NCBI GenBank assembly: GCA_023627715.1
Contig: JAMAHW010000001.1
Location: 124,001 to 188,000 of the forward strand
DNA length: 64,000 nt
Direction: 5' to 3'
Origin: Periconia sp. R9002
Taxonomy: Eukaryota > Ascomycota > Dothideomycetes > Pleosporales > Periconiaceae
Numbering within the stretch: position 1 is the first letter of the stretch; each line of letters starts with the position of its first letter. A program made the translations under genes and the position numbers. The notes below the pieces were generated by a model. The model made no database searches. It saw only the letters and a program-made list of their open reading frames with translations, and was not told the origin of the DNA. Shown here piece after piece: positions 11,505-24,593 of this stretch.

Positions 11505-14500
11505 ATGGCTGATAACTCGGCCTCGGATTGGGGCGATACCAACAACATCCAAGAAACCCCTCACCAACCCCCACCTCCTCATTCAAGCACACTTCAAATC
11601 GCCATGGACGAACTTACCAACCCAGAACCGGTCAACATCTCGACTGCTTCGGATCTACAGGACGCGAATGCCTCGACGGCCCAGAATGAGGGTGGCCAAA
11701 GTTCTATAGACGAAGACCTTGAGAAAATCCTGGGGGATCCTTGGAACCTCGGTTTTGATTCACAACCGGCATCCGATATGTCCAATCAGCCCTCCGATGC
11801 ATTTATGCCATCCTCCGATTCAATCATTCCATCCGTAGAGGACACTTTGACATCGAATTCGAGGCCTTGTCCAGGTTTTGATTTGGGTGACGACGAAGAT
11901 CACCGAGAAGAATTCCCGCTTGTCTCTAGTCAGTCTAGTATGCCACAGATAGGAGGTGGAGATGAGCACTACATTGATGCAGAAGACTATGACCAAATGG
12001 TTGAGCCACTGACATTTGGAGACCTTCCAGAGGCAGATGATGGGACAAGCCTTTTTGTATCTGACCGTCCATCTGTCTCACGCGGATTGAGGGAGGCTCC
12101 CGCTATTCGTCCCATTCAAGAACCCCGTCTCGCATCTCCTCATCAGCCTGCGACTTCATCTCGTCCTGTTGTGGCTCCTTTTCTTACGAATGCGACGAAT
12201 TCGCCTCAATCTGGGGCTGCGACATCCAGCCGCCCATTTGGTCAGCCTATTACAGTTGGAAAACTTGGACTGTTGAAAGCCCGGAAGAAGAAGGCCGAAA
12301 CGCACAATTCCACCCCAGTCCGTCCACGCGCCTCTCAGCCAGCCTCCCGCAATGCAACATACTTGGAGAACACTTCTGTCTCAGGAGTAGACGAATATGA
12401 CCGATACAACCAGAAGGCCGAGGAGGAGTTTCAGAGACAAGAACGACATTACGACAGGCTAAAGCAAAAGAACGGCAAGCTCAGTTTCACGGAAGAGATT
12501 GCGTGGTTGAGGATTTACCAAGCCGAGGTCGCTCGCAAAACAAAATTGAAGAAAGATGCAAAGGTCGAGCAACAGAACAATGATATGCAGCTCTTCCCTG
12601 ATGACATGAACATGGATGATTCTGTCAACCAGAACAATGAGTCCGAGGAAGAGGTGGTCGACCTTGACGCTATTAGCAAACGCAAGCGGCCAGAGATGCC
12701 ACACAAGCAAACCACGCAAGTGTCTCTTCAAGAAGCTGAGCTGCAAGCCATGGGTGTTGGCCTGGAGGTGTACAATGATGCGCCCAAGAGGAAAAAAGCA
12801 CGCACAGTTGATGATGCGTCCCAGACTTCCGCTCAGGCCGGTGGCCCCTCCAAAGCGACAAAGTCTAAGGCCACGGGCAAGGGCAGGGGCAAGGGCAAGG
12901 GTAAAGCTGTATCCGTAACGACACCAGCAGCTTCTCCAGGACCAGCTACCAAGAAAGCGCCTCGTCGAACGGCTAAAGATAAGAAAGCAGCTGAACGTGC
13001 GGTAAAGCAAGCAACTTCACTTCTCGGATCCAACGTCTTCCGCCAACAGGCTGCTCAAGATGCTCCTGCCCAACCAACGTTCTCAGCTCGAAACAAGCAA
13101 GAAGCATTCAAACAGCTGTTGAGCACTCTCCCCGTTGGAGAGGGCAAAGGAGCGAAGTCTGATATTCACGAATTGAAGAGTGCAATCATGGATTTCGATG
13201 GTCGCGCCAGTGTCAAACCAGTGGGGGATGGCATGTGGATGGTCACTGGCATGGCCACTTCCTTAAAAGCATACCAGATTATGGGGACTGCCTTCATGCG
13301 CCGCAGGGAAAACGCTCCTAGTGAGCCACGGGGCGGCTTATTGGCGGATCAGATGGGGTTAGGCAAGACACTGATGATGCTGGGTAAGATCGTTATAGCT
13401 ACCACTTCACGGATGACTTTGAGACTGACTAGACACAGCGAATATCGTTAACGGACGGCCCGATCCAGACTCTCCACACAAAGCAACGTTGATCGTGGCG
13501 AGTGCCGGCCTTCTCTCCCAGTGGGCACAAGAAATCTCGCTGCACACCGACTGTGGTCTAAAGGTCATGAAGTACACCACTGGCTCACGCATTGATTCTA
13601 ATCAGACGTATCAGATACTTGGGGGTCACGACATCATCCTAACTTCGTATACTGAGATTATGCGCTCGTATCCTAAGAATGAGCCGCCCATTGAATGCCA
13701 AAGTGCAGAGGAAAAGATCGCTTGGTGGAAAGAAGTATATGAAAAGAAACGAGGAGCTCTCCATCGGGTCATGTTCCATCGAGTCGTTCTCGACGAAGCA
13801 CAGGCTATCAAAAACCACATGGGACGGACATCGATCGCGTGCCGCGCGCTCCTTGCTAAACATAAATGGGCTTTGAGTGGAACTCCCATTGTCAACGGCC
13901 TCCCGGAACTCTATCCGTATTTCAAATTTTTGAATGTCCCCAACACAGGCTCTTTCCGGATTTTCAAAAACAACTATTGCGATGCAGGCAATTCAGAGAA
14001 CAATGAACGTTTACTTGTTCGTCTCGCGCGTAAGTATTCAACATTACGTCGGTACAAAACCATTGCTTGCTAACATATAGTTCCAGAATTCATGCTGAGG
14101 CGGACTCACGACGATGAGTGGGGTGGAGCGCCAATCTTGAAGCTGCCGCCGGCAGGACAGATGACTCAATGGTGTGATTTCAACCCGGTGGAGCGCAGCA
14201 TCTACAATATTGTTCAAACCCGGTTCGCCACACTCATCAATGCGTGGTCGGCGCAAAAAAAGCTGGATAAATCGTACGGCAATGTCCTTGTGTAAGTCAC
14301 TTCTTTCTTTGATGCTCACAACGCACTCAAATTACTGATACCCCTCTCATAGGATGCTTTTGAGGCTTCGCCAATTGACTAGCTCTCTTCTCCTGCTTCA
14401 ATTCGTGGTCCAGGACCTCGCTGAACGCGAGGATCTTGAGAAGATAAAGGCTATAATCAGCGATCCCGAATATAACAATAGCACACGTAAAGGCCAACTC

Positions 14501-15717
14501 ATACTCAACCTCCGGAAGCAATTGGAAGGTTGGACCGAATCAGAATACGAAGGATTCTTCCAAAACCTGGACGAATTTGACGGCGAAGAGGCCCCAGAAG
14601 CGCCGTCACCAAGCACGGGTAAAGAATTCGGAAAGAAGTTTGACTTCAAGCCATATCTGAACAGCCTGACAACTGGAGACAACTGGGAGAAAGTGAAACG
14701 AAAATCTAAATGCAATATGTGTTCGGGGCCCCCAAACGGCGGCGGTAGCACCTGGGTCACGAGTTGCAGTCACATTTGCTGCGGAGAATGTTATGAACAA
14801 AAAGCGTTGGGCGTAGCTATGGCCCAGGATGGAAAGGCCCGCAGGCTGTATTGCGACGCATGTGAACAAGACTTCAGCCATTTCAATCACGTACCCCCCG
14901 AAGAAGCAGATATAGCTCCTCCTCGAGAGTTGCGGTCGGGGAGAAACAAACAACGCGCTGACAAGACGCGACAACGGATCGAGAACCAGGACATCAAGGA
15001 TGACTGGCTGACTCTGGGGGGCGATAGCGTGTTACCTTCCGCCAAGACGATTGCAGTCAAGGCGCAAATCATCAATTGGATCCAGGAGAATCCCGACGTC
15101 AAGATCATCATATACACCCAGTTCCTAGCCATGATCAGGATTCTAGCAAAAATGTGCCAGGAGGAAGGATGGATGACAGTTCAGTACCACGGCAAGCAAA
15201 GCTTCTCTGCTCGCGACAACGCCATAAAAGAATTTGCGGATAACCGGGATGCGAGAGTCCTGTTGGCTTCGCTTCGGTGCGGCGGATTGGGTCTTAACCT
15301 TACGATGGCTTCCAAAGTCATGATTCTCGATCCTTGGTGGAACGAAGCCGCCGAACAACAAGCCTTTTGCCGCGTGTACCGGTTTGGCCAGCAAGAGGCA
15401 ACGTTCCTTACTCGTCTCTGCGTGAAGAACACGGTTGATGAACGTCTGATCGAGTTGCAGGAGAAGAAACAACAGGAGATTGATGAGGTGATGGAGGATA
15501 AGGGCAAGACCAACAGTAGCATGAACAGTAAGTTTTGGCAATTCTCTCGATTTCCTACAGGTTCTAACAAGTCTAAATAGTCCGAGATCTCATGCGCTTG
15601 TTCGGCAATTTGGAGGAAGATGAGGATGGCAATCCATTCATTGTGGTGGATAATCCTGATCCTCGCGGTGGTTTTATGGCTGATGCTGATCACGAAGGCT
15701 ATGCCGACGACATCTAG
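11505..15717 (+). CDS. SNF2-family ATPase with embedded RING finger (Rad5/Rad16/Uls1-like)
   Basis: Five exons (11505-13383, 13439-14029, 14081-14291, 14353-15527, 15581-15717) encode 1330 residues. The first ~600 residues are acidic, Ser/Pro-rich and later Lys/Ala-rich, probably disordered. The ATPase core has motif I ADQMGLGKT (about residue 615) and a DEAQ box (about 745). A Cys/His cluster at about 1012-1066 (CNMC...CSHICCGEC...CDAC) looks like a RING inserted between the lobes. The second lobe has LLASLRCGGLGLNLT and RVYRFGQQ (about 1150-1200). This order is typical of the Rad5, Rad16 and Uls1 group, which act in DNA damage tolerance, repair or removal of SUMO-modified proteins. Which member it is cannot be told; no HIRAN domain was seen, which argues against Rad5. 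Confidence 0.9.
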
Positions 15718-17188
15718 TCTGTTCTTGATCGGGATGTGTGGAATCAATATAGGTATTTGGGCATTTGGGCATTTGGGAAAAGGATCCCAATCAGACTATC
15801 TATCTGGTTCTTTCTTGATAGGTGTGGGATAAGGATGTGATCCATATATGCTTCTCACCACATGGGAAATTGGATTATCTATGAGAATGAAAATTTGTGT
15901 GACATATGACATTTGCTCGATAGCGTATTATGAATATGTCAGTTTCAGTGAGAAAATCCGAGAAAATGTACTCGGTATTACGGATCTTGAAGTTCCAAAC
16001 AACATTTCCAGATGTGTAAATGGAGGTTTTTGAGGGTGAGCTGGGTGCCTACAATTACTGTAACTTGCTTTTTCTTACTATCGTATCGAGGGAGGGGATG
16101 CCAGGCTGCCGTACTGATAAGGGGGACTTCGTCGCCTTACCGGATCCTATTGGGTCCCCGTGGTTGGTATCCAATGCCGGACTTGTCGTTATTCCCGACG
16201 CCTCAAACGAATTATCGATTTGCTCAGATTGCATGCTGAATGTGGAAAGAGTATATAGTGGCAAAAGGTAGGAGAGGTACTTTACAAGGCTGTAGTTATT
16301 GGGTGGGTAGTTCAACCAAACGCATGATATGTCAGCAGCCGGGCCGTTCCAGATATCCACGTTCTGATGGACCACGGCACACGATCAGACACCTATTTCT
16401 AACTCGCAACCCGCCAAGCAGCTAAAATCGACCAGAAAAGAAAGAGCGAAAGAAACGAGGAAAAAAAGCAACGCCGCAAGCACAAAGTCCGCCGAGGCTC
16501 CAGGGGTGACATCAAATGCATATGCTTTCCACCTGTGAGGCGTTTTGTGTTCAGCCGTTCCGATAAGACGTCTATCTGGGTGGTGCTCGGCCAATCAGCG
16601 CCCGCCTATTTTACGAGCCCGACCTCAGCGTGTTTTGCGATTAGCAGCGATTCTGGGGTCGATAATGGTGCGCTGCTCGCCCTGACGAAACAAAAGAAAA
16701 AGAAAGGAGAGCAAATCGAAGAGCTATAACAGGACACGAAGGGGAGACGCATGGTCAGATAGATCACCCAGCATTCTTACCTTTGTGTTCAGCCACCATG
16801 CGGAGAAGGACTTCTTACTGCTAAATGACGACGGACGCATCTTTCGCCATATCACTTTATTGGTATCAGAGCTACCGATCCGACGACAGAAGCCCATCGC
16901 CAAGTGAGGCTTCCTGATCCTCCCTCCGGCCGCTCTCGCGTGCTGCGCTCACTGCGTTGCGTCGCGTTGCGCTGGTCCCGTCCTGTCTTTTCTTACCCCA
17001 GGCATCTTGTTGAAAACCCAAAACCCCGCTATCTGACCCATCAATCCTGAATTAGAAATATCCCCATCCTCCGCTTTTGCACCCCACTATCTCCGGATCT
17101 CCCCTTTGGCGTGTGTTTAAGTTGTTAAGTGCACGTGTAGGTCGAAGGGCACGAGGTAGAGAAGAAAAAATTAAATTTAAAGGCCAAT
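15718..17188. other. intergenic: 1.5-kb region before the NirA-like regulator
   Basis: Nothing gene-like was found. The first part is the AT-rich 3' region of the SNF2 gene and the rest is the long upstream region of the regulator, more GC-rich near 16900-16990. Confidence 0.6.
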
Positions 17189-20100
17189 ATGGGCATGAAC
17201 GGTTTCGATGATGCGACACCCGAGAAGGGCAGTCTGCAGCACCAGAATGAGCAGGATCAACATCGCCAGGAACAACAAGACCAGATCCAGAACGCTGCAC
17301 CAGTCAAGGGTCGCAGGAAAGGGAAGAAGGACAGCGACGATGCCGGGAAGAAGAGACGATGTATAAGTTCGGCATGTGTACCATGTCGGCGGAGAAAGAG
17401 CAAGGTATGTATGATTTTGTCTGTTTACACACATGTGTGCGCATGCGTGTAATCTGCTCGTGCGTGCGCAGGTCCCTTGCAACGCGTCTGGAGATGGTCG
17501 AAATGATTGTACATCTCCAACCACCTGATGATGACGCACATGTACCATCCCGCAGTCGCGGGTGGTCGCGCAGCCGCATACACAGCACCGGTCACAGACC
17601 TAACGCCTGGAGGATGGGTAAAACAAACCCGAATGCGGCATTTGCTAATCGCGTAATATAGTGCGATGGGACTACACCTGCGTGCTCTGCTTGCGCTGCT
17701 GTGTACAACACACCGTGTATATACGACCCAAACTCGGATCATCGCCGTAAAGGAGTCTACAAGAATGATATCGATAACTTGAAGACACGCAACACGACAT
17801 TGCAGACCCTCATTCAAGCCATACTGAACTATCCGGAAGACGAGGTCGCTGCACTTGTACGCCAGATGCGGACATGTGAAAGTTTAGACGCTGTGGCCGA
17901 TGCCATAGTAGCGAAAGAGAATGGGGAAGATGAGGAAGAAGAGCCGTTGGATCCGGAAGGCGTGGGAGATGGAGAAACAGGCCGAGGGAGCCAAACAGAT
18001 GGCAGCGTAAAACCAACCTTCGAAAGTCAACTCAGCGGCAAAATGGGGGAACTTCGTCTCGATCACGGCTCTACACGCTACATTGGCGGTACTTCTCACT
18101 TGATTCACTTCGGGACGAACAATGATGGTACCGATTCTCCCATGCCTCAATCCACCGCCGACGCATACTTCCAGCAGCAGACGGAAGATCCCTTGACTTC
18201 CTGGACGACAGTCACCTCCGACCCCGAGCTTGTTCGGCATCTCATCGACATGTACTTCTGCTGGCATTACAGCTTCTTCACCACCTTATCCAAAAGCTTA
18301 TTCATGGAAGAGTTCCGGCGCGGACTCCCTCCTCCCGATTCTCCCCGCAAACCGACCTACTGCACACCCCTTCTCGTCAACGCGATGCTAGCGCTAGGAT
18401 GCCACTTTACATCTTGGCCTGCAGCTCGCAGCGTACGTAATGACAGCGCTACGGCGGGTGACCACTTCTTCAAAGAGGCTAAGCGCTTGATCTTGGAGAA
18501 TGATCTACATGAAGTCCCGGCGCTCACGACTGTCCAAGCACTGGCTTTGATGAGCGTAAGAGAGGCGGGTTGCGGAAGGGAGGCGAAGGGCTGGGTGTAT
18601 AGCGGTATGAGTTTCCGCATGGCTTGCGACTTGGGCTTGAATCTGGGTATGGGAAGGGGTGGAGGGAAGGGGATGGGTGAGGTAGAAGAGGATGCTAGGA
18701 GGGTTACTTTCTGGGGCTGCTTCTTGTTCGATAAGTAAGTTCCTCTTGAGCTTTTGCTCAAAATTAACCCCATCGAAGATGCTTTGGGGAGAATAGAAGC
18801 GGAGTAGGCATACTTGAATACTAACTCGTCATAGGTGCTGGTCCAACTATCTGGGTCGATTACCACAGCTACCGAGCTCTATAGTAACAGTTCCCAAGTA
18901 TGAGGTTTTTCCAATAGAAGATTCAGAGATTTGGTCAGCACATACAGATTCGGGAATCAGCCAGGCCCATTCTCAGCCTTCGCGAACTCGAGCTGTGAGT
19001 ACACGTTTGAGTTCTTCTTAGATGTTAACATATGCTAATTGAGCTCAGGTCGCTCTCCAAATATCGAAACTCTGCGAGATTTCGAGCGATTTGATGAATT
19101 ACTTCTACAATCCGATAGACATGGACAAGGCGAAGGGAAAACAAACCGAGCTGAAGAAACTCAGCGAGCTCCACCAACGACTGGAAACGTGGCGGAGAGA
19201 ACTTCCCAAGGAACTTGAACCTAAAGAAGGCGGGCTCCCTTCTATGCTTGTGATGCAGTAAGTCATCACCTATCCGAGAATGTCTATCTTCTACTAACTC
19301 CCCTCGAAGCATGTTCTTCCAACTCCTTTACATCCATCTCTTCCGACCTTTCCTGAAATACAATCCCAATAACTCCCCCTTGCCTGCTCACGTATCGCCA
19401 CGGAAGCTTTGCACACAAGCCGCTGCCATGATATCAAAGCTCCTGCGCCTCTATAAACGGTCTCATGGGCTACGCCAGATCTGCAATATCGTCGTCTACA
19501 TCGCGCACTCCGCATGCACCATCCACCTTCTCAATCTCCCAGACAAGAGCGCCAGGAGAGATATCGTACACGGAGTCAAGCATCTCGAGGAAATCGCAGA
19601 AGGCTGGCTCTGTGCACGACGAACCCTCTATATACTCAGCACGCTGGTTAAGAGCTGGCAAGTCGAACTCCCCGAGGAAGCACGCGTTGTGCTAGCTCGT
19701 ACGGACGCCAAATTCGGACCGTGGGAAGGCGTAAACACACCCAAGGTGGCAAAGAGAGAACCTTTGAAGATGTCCGAAGACGCACAGCCACTTCAACTTC
19801 AACAACAGCAGCAGCAACAACACCACCAACCCAACCTCCAGAGCAGTCCAGCACTCCAACCCTACGGCATCAGTCTCGCCAACACAGCCACCCACTTCTT
19901 CAACCGCGGCGTCATGCCCCAAACGACAACTTCGAATTTCCCCAACCAAATACCCCCCTCGAACACCGCCACCCTCGACGCCGACGCCCATGCAATCCCC
20001 CAGGCCGGCATGACAGCTCTCTCCCACATGCCCCAGAACCCCCATCAACAACACACATCCACGTCAAACCACAGCACCCCACCCTCACAATCCCAAGCCC

Positions 20101-20609
20101 CGCTCCCCGACGAATCCACCCCCCGCGACCACAGCTCCCCATCGCAGCTCTTCGGCGGCGTCGAACAACTCATGCGCGAAGGCCAAGACTGGTGGCTCCG
20201 CGACCAAAACCAGCTCGCAGTCGGTTTCGACAACTGGGGATTCAGCACCACAACCACCGGCGGCAATGTCTCCGCGGCATCCACGGCCGCTGCTTCCGTC
20301 GCCGTGGGGACCGCAACAGTGGGGAACGGCGGCGCCGACGATCTCAACACGGCGTGGTTCTTGCCGCAACAGCCACAGCATCATCAACAGCACCATCAAC
20401 AACCGCAGCAAGGCCACACCAACGGCGGCGGCGGCGTCATCGGGAGTCCAGGCTTCGACGTCGACGTGGACGGCATCATGGTCGATGTTAATGGTACGGG
20501 CGCGGATATGAATGGGGGGCGTGGGGGAAACGTGAACGGCGCTGCGAGTGTTGGTGGCTTGGGAGCGTACTCGGGCGGGTTGTATAATGAGAGTGAGTGG
20601 TACCAATGA
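17189..20609 (+). CDS. Zn2Cys6 transcription factor, NirA/NIT-4-like
   Basis: Exons 17189-17404, 17662-18734, 18835-18994, 19049-19257 and 19310-20609 encode 985 residues. The zinc cluster (CVPCRRRKSK, then CDGTTPACSAC.., residues ~66-95) is split by the 257-nt first intron. It is followed by YDPNSDHRRKGVYK and a leucine-rich, probably coiled-coil segment. GGTSHLI and a fungal-specific transcription factor domain (about 170-560) come next. The tail of ~380 residues has a Gln/His run and Gln, Pro, Asn and Gly-rich stretches, a likely activation region. The linker after the zinc cluster resembles NirA/NIT-4, the regulators of nitrate assimilation genes, but several paralogues share it. No nitrate gene lies nearby. 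The family is certain and the nitrate role is an inference. Confidence 0.85.
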
Positions 20610-22067
20610 GACCCGGCTTTTTGTATGGGATCTCTTGGGAGGAATGTGGGAAGCACGGGGGAGGGTAGTGTTCTATATAACCCAATTTTTCTAACGTGTT
20701 TACGTACTATTCTCTTTTATTTTCTTAAAGTCCTAGTACCCCATTTCTTATACGCTGCACGCTACACACTGGAATGTATGTACGCATGATTAAGTGCGCA
20801 TTCGCCACGACTTGGTCACAACACTACATCATAATTATTACGAAATCTAAAATAAAACCGACATGAATTTGCACCCCTTCCCCCGTCGTACTCAAACCCG
20901 TTCCACCTCAGTAGAAGTATACGTCCTGCTCCAGCACCACCCACCCATCTCAACGCTCCTCTCCGGGGGCAAACCCATTCAGCGAAGGGAAGCGAAGGTA
21001 AACTTTGCGATAACTGTCGGAACGCATCGGATCCGTCTTGAAGCTTTGCTCGGGAGTATTGTAGCTAGATTAGCTTGATATGGAAGATTCCGTACTCACA
21101 TAGAGACTTTTCTCCTCGAGCTGTCTCTTTGGGAACGTAGCATCAGCGTCTTGTTCGTCTAACAAAAAATGGTCGACGACAACGTTGCTTCGAAGGGGGG
21201 GAGAATACAGAACCCGCCACACAGCATTTCCACTCATTGTAGCTTTTGCATTGTCCTCCTATCCTAACCCATGCCTTATAGTTTTTTTTTGGACATATAA
21301 ACTGGGCGGGCATTCAACGCTTATTTTAGTTTCTTCTTGTTCGTGTTCTGGTCTTGTTGTGTTTGTTGTTTTGTCGGAGGTTTACCTGGGGTGCTTTGTT
21401 TGTAGGGACTTGTTCTGGATAACGAGGCTTACGTTTTCTCTGTCGGAGAAGTCTTTTTTCTTAAGTTTGCATATTTAGTAAGTGTTCTACCCACACAGAA
21501 AAAAACAGCTAAAAATGGAGGGACGAGAAAAGGTGGGTGTGAAGAAGTGTAAGGATCTCTAAGGGAGTTTCAGCAGAGTATATTTGAAGTTGGTATGAGT
21601 GAGATATGGTAGATGCTTTTGGGGTGTCACGGTTTGAGTCTGAGCTGTGCTGTATTCCAAGTTTGAGGGTGGTATGCTCGGTGTGTGTCTTCATCTTTGT
21701 TACTATATATTAAATGTAGATAGTGTTGTATCATTAGGAACGATGCTATCCTACCCTTCATTTGATGAATCAATCGATGACTGCGTATTGCGAGATATTT
21801 CTACAAGTACGTACATATGATAGGTACGTGCCGGTCTGCAGGTAAAGAGACAAAAGTGAAAAATGGAGGTAAAATCGCAGAACTTTAATGTTTTTGTACA
21901 AAATACATGTGTGTATTCCTTAGTACAGACTTTTTGAACACAACTCTCACACACGGGAGGGGGATAGAGAATGAGAAATCAGTGCAGCATAAGATTATAA
22001 GAAGCTGGAAAAGAAGTAACTATAAATTCATGAAGATGTTCTATTTCCAATTCCCATTCCGCCATTT
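20610..22067. other. intergenic: region between convergent NirA-like and DBP7 genes
   Basis: 1.46 kb between two convergent genes, mostly AT-rich 3' sequence. A 46-codon open frame on the minus strand (21237 down to 21100) ends at a good GTGAGT donor and is discussed as a finding; it is not called because no convincing second exon was found. Confidence 0.55.
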
Positions 22068-24593
22068 TTATCCCAAGTTGAACTCGGCAGCCATACCAGC
22101 ATGTCTCATAAACTTCTCCCTCGCCCTAACTGCCTTCCTCATCTTCTTCGCTTCCTCAGTGTCGTCCACAGCAGGCAGATCCTCACGGAGATCTGCCTTC
22201 TTTATTCCTTCTCCACCAGCACCCGCCGCAGCCTTCTTCTCGGCCGTCGCCGCACCACGCACCTTAGCAGGCCGTTTATCCTCCCTGCCAGTCCCCGTCC
22301 GCAACCCCGGAACCTTCATACCGCTCGGACGCTCGCGCAGCGCGAAAGCCTTGGCCAGATGCCCTAGGTGCAGCTGCTTGATGTCGAAGTAGCCGCGCTC
22401 GGCGGCGACGTGGGTGGCGTAGGCACGAACATGGGACTGGTAGGCACGACGGGCGGCTTCAAGGCGGGCAGGAGATGCAAGCGCCCAGCGCTCGATGTTG
22501 AGCTGGAGATCCGTAGCTTTTTCCATAAAAGCTGCGGTGGCGGATTTATTGTCCTTGGCTGTGGCGACGACACCGGAGGTGATGAGGCCGCGCTTGAGGA
22601 TTTCATCAGCGTCTTGTCGACCGATGTGGTAAGAGCCTGTTTCGCTGGTTTCCTTGCGGTCGCTTTTGAGGATCTCGGTATAGCCTTCTTCGCAGCCTGG
22701 CATGAGGAATATGCAAGCGCGACCATCTTTACCAGCACGCGCTGTGCGGCCAATGCGGTGAAGATGGTCTTCGCGTGCGAAGGCTGGATCGAATTCGACA
22801 ACGAGGTCCACGTTGGGGAGATCGAGACCGCGGGACGCAACATCGGTGGCTAGGAGAACGGAGGCTTCCGGGTTCTTAGTGAAATGTGCGAGGGTGGATG
22901 TACGAAGAGATTGGGGAAGTGAGCCGTGAAGACGATAGGTTGTCACGGAGTGAGTTTTAGTAGAGAGGGAGGGAGATTCAGCGTAAGTTACTGCGAGTTT
23001 CGTTGGGTCGGCTTGGGTCACTGTTTTCGTTTTCTTCTTCTTCTCGGAGTCTGCTTCTGAATCCTTGTCTTTTTCTTGATCCTTTGCCTGGGCATCTGTT
23101 TCATCTTCATCGAACTTGCTGGTGAGAATGTCGAAATGAAAATCAACTGAATCGGCACAGGAGATGAACACAATCGCCTTCATGACAGAACCTTTACGTG
23201 CGAATGCGCGCTTGAGATAGCTGATGAGGGACACGAGGCGAAGTTTTGGTGCAACCACGGCATACGATTGCTTCAACTGTGCTGGCGCATAGAACCCTTG
23301 TTCCTCCTTCTCTTCAGCCTCGCCGTCTTCTGCGAGGGCCGATGGATCGGCTTTTATGTGCACAGCATCCTTCAAACTAATTTGTCCAAGGCGTTCTACA
23401 TCCATTTTCATGGTGGCAGAGCAAAGGACCGTGGTTCGCTTGCTTGGTAACCCGGGTATCACAGATTTTGCGTCTTTCTTCGTTCGCATCCGTATATTCA
23501 AGGCGCCAACAATTTTCTGAATCTCTTCTTCAAATCCCAGCTCCATAAGGCGGTCACCTTCATCAAGCACTAGCCACCTGACATTGCTCACGTCCAACGC
23601 TTCTGTGTGTTCCAAATGATCTGCCAGTCGACCGGGTGTCGCTACTAAGATGTTGATGCCCTTGCGTAAACGTGCTTTCTCAGACTTCTTTTTCTCACCA
23701 CCAATCACGGTGGTGGCTACCAGCCAATGGGCACATCGCAGAAGGTTATCTAACACAGTTGCAATCTGTTTGCTCAGTTCTCGCGTTGGGGCCAAGATTA
23801 TAGCGAACAGACCCGACTGCCGGGAGACTGCATCGTCTACCTTTCTCTTTCTCATGTTGTCCGACAGCTCCATAAGTCTTTGCACAATAGGTAGGAGATA
23901 CGAAAGTGTCTTTCCTGAACCAGTTTCAGCTTGTATGAATGCGTCTGAGTCATCCTTGAGCAACTGTGTGATTGCCGCTTTTTGGATAGCAGTCGGGGCC
24001 TTCAAATCCATCTTCTTGAGTAGATGTGTAGCTAGAGACTCGGAAATGCCGAGGGAGGTGAAAGTATCGAGTTCGCTCTTGAGGGGAGCATTCGACGGTT
24101 CTACCGGTTCTTCGTTTTCGGGCTTTGGCTGAGGCTGCGACTTGGTAACTGAAGCGGGGTTGTATGAAAAAAGTGAGGAGACAATCTGCTTTGGACCCTT
24201 GCCGGCATCTTGCTGTGTACCCGGCTTCTTTGTAACATTCGCATTGGACTGTGGCCGAAATTCCCCCGCCGAGGCATCGTTATCGTCGAATTTTGTTTTC
24301 ACGCCTTCGCCCACCCGCGCTCGCTTGGCAGGTCTCTCGAAATCGAACTCGTTGGTATGTTGCGCTGCGTGGTTTCGAGGTCCTAACTCGGTGCGATTGA
24401 CGTCTGTAGCTTTTGTAGATGATTTCGGCGACGCCTTCTGCCCAGTAAGGCGCTCTGTCGCTTTCGAATGCCAGTTCGCGGCAGCTTTCTTCGCCGTCAA
24501 ACGATCTCTCCAAGCCCCACCTTTGAACTTTGGTTTGTTGAGAATGCCGGACTCAGGAATGGAGAAATTAAGAAGCATGCCATCGTCGGCCAT
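22068..24593 (-). CDS. DBP7: ATP-dependent RNA helicase Dbp7 (DEAD-box)
   Basis: A single exon encodes 841 residues, starting at MADDGMLLNF. The Q motif region (FTSLGISESLATHLLKKM, then PTAIQKAAI) is followed by AETGSGKT (motif I), PTREL (Ia), TPGR (Ib), LDEGD in place of DEAD (II), SAT (III), the long spacer typical of Dbp7, and HRIGRTARAG (VI). The DEGD variant and MELGFEEEI are features of the Dbp7/DDX31 group. The N-terminal ~190 residues are basic and disordered, and the tail has a Lys/Ala-rich stretch. Dbp7 acts in the nucleolus in early 60S ribosomal subunit assembly. An in-frame non-canonical start a few codons upstream was rejected in favour of the ATG at 24593. The gene is divergent from the pantothenate synthetase gene. 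Confidence 0.93.
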   Translation of the reverse strand: MADDGMLLNFSIPESGILNKPKFKGGAWRDRLTAKKAAANWHSKATERLTGQKASPKSSTKATDVNRTELGPRNHAAQHTNEFDFERPAKRARVGEGVKTKFDDNDASAGEFRPQSNANVTKKPGTQQDAGKGPKQIVSSLFSYNPASVTKSQPQPKPENEEPVEPSNAPLKSELDTFTSLGISESLATHLLKKMDLKAPTAIQKAAITQLLKDDSDAFIQAETGSGKTLSYLLPIVQRLMELSDNMRKRKVDDAVSRQSGLFAIILAPTRELSKQIATVLDNLLRCAHWLVATTVIGGEKKKSEKARLRKGINILVATPGRLADHLEHTEALDVSNVRWLVLDEGDRLMELGFEEEIQKIVGALNIRMRTKKDAKSVIPGLPSKRTTVLCSATMKMDVERLGQISLKDAVHIKADPSALAEDGEAEEKEEQGFYAPAQLKQSYAVVAPKLRLVSLISYLKRAFARKGSVMKAIVFISCADSVDFHFDILTSKFDEDETDAQAKDQEKDKDSEADSEKKKKTKTVTQADPTKLAVTYAESPSLSTKTHSVTTYRLHGSLPQSLRTSTLAHFTKNPEASVLLATDVASRGLDLPNVDLVVEFDPAFAREDHLHRIGRTARAGKDGRACIFLMPGCEEGYTEILKSDRKETSETGSYHIGRQDADEILKRGLITSGVVATAKDNKSATAAFMEKATDLQLNIERWALASPARLEAARRAYQSHVRAYATHVAAERGYFDIKQLHLGHLAKAFALRERPSGMKVPGLRTGTGREDKRPAKVRGAATAEKKAAAGAGGEGIKKADLREDLPAVDDTEEAKKMRKAVRAREKFMRHAGMAAEFNLG

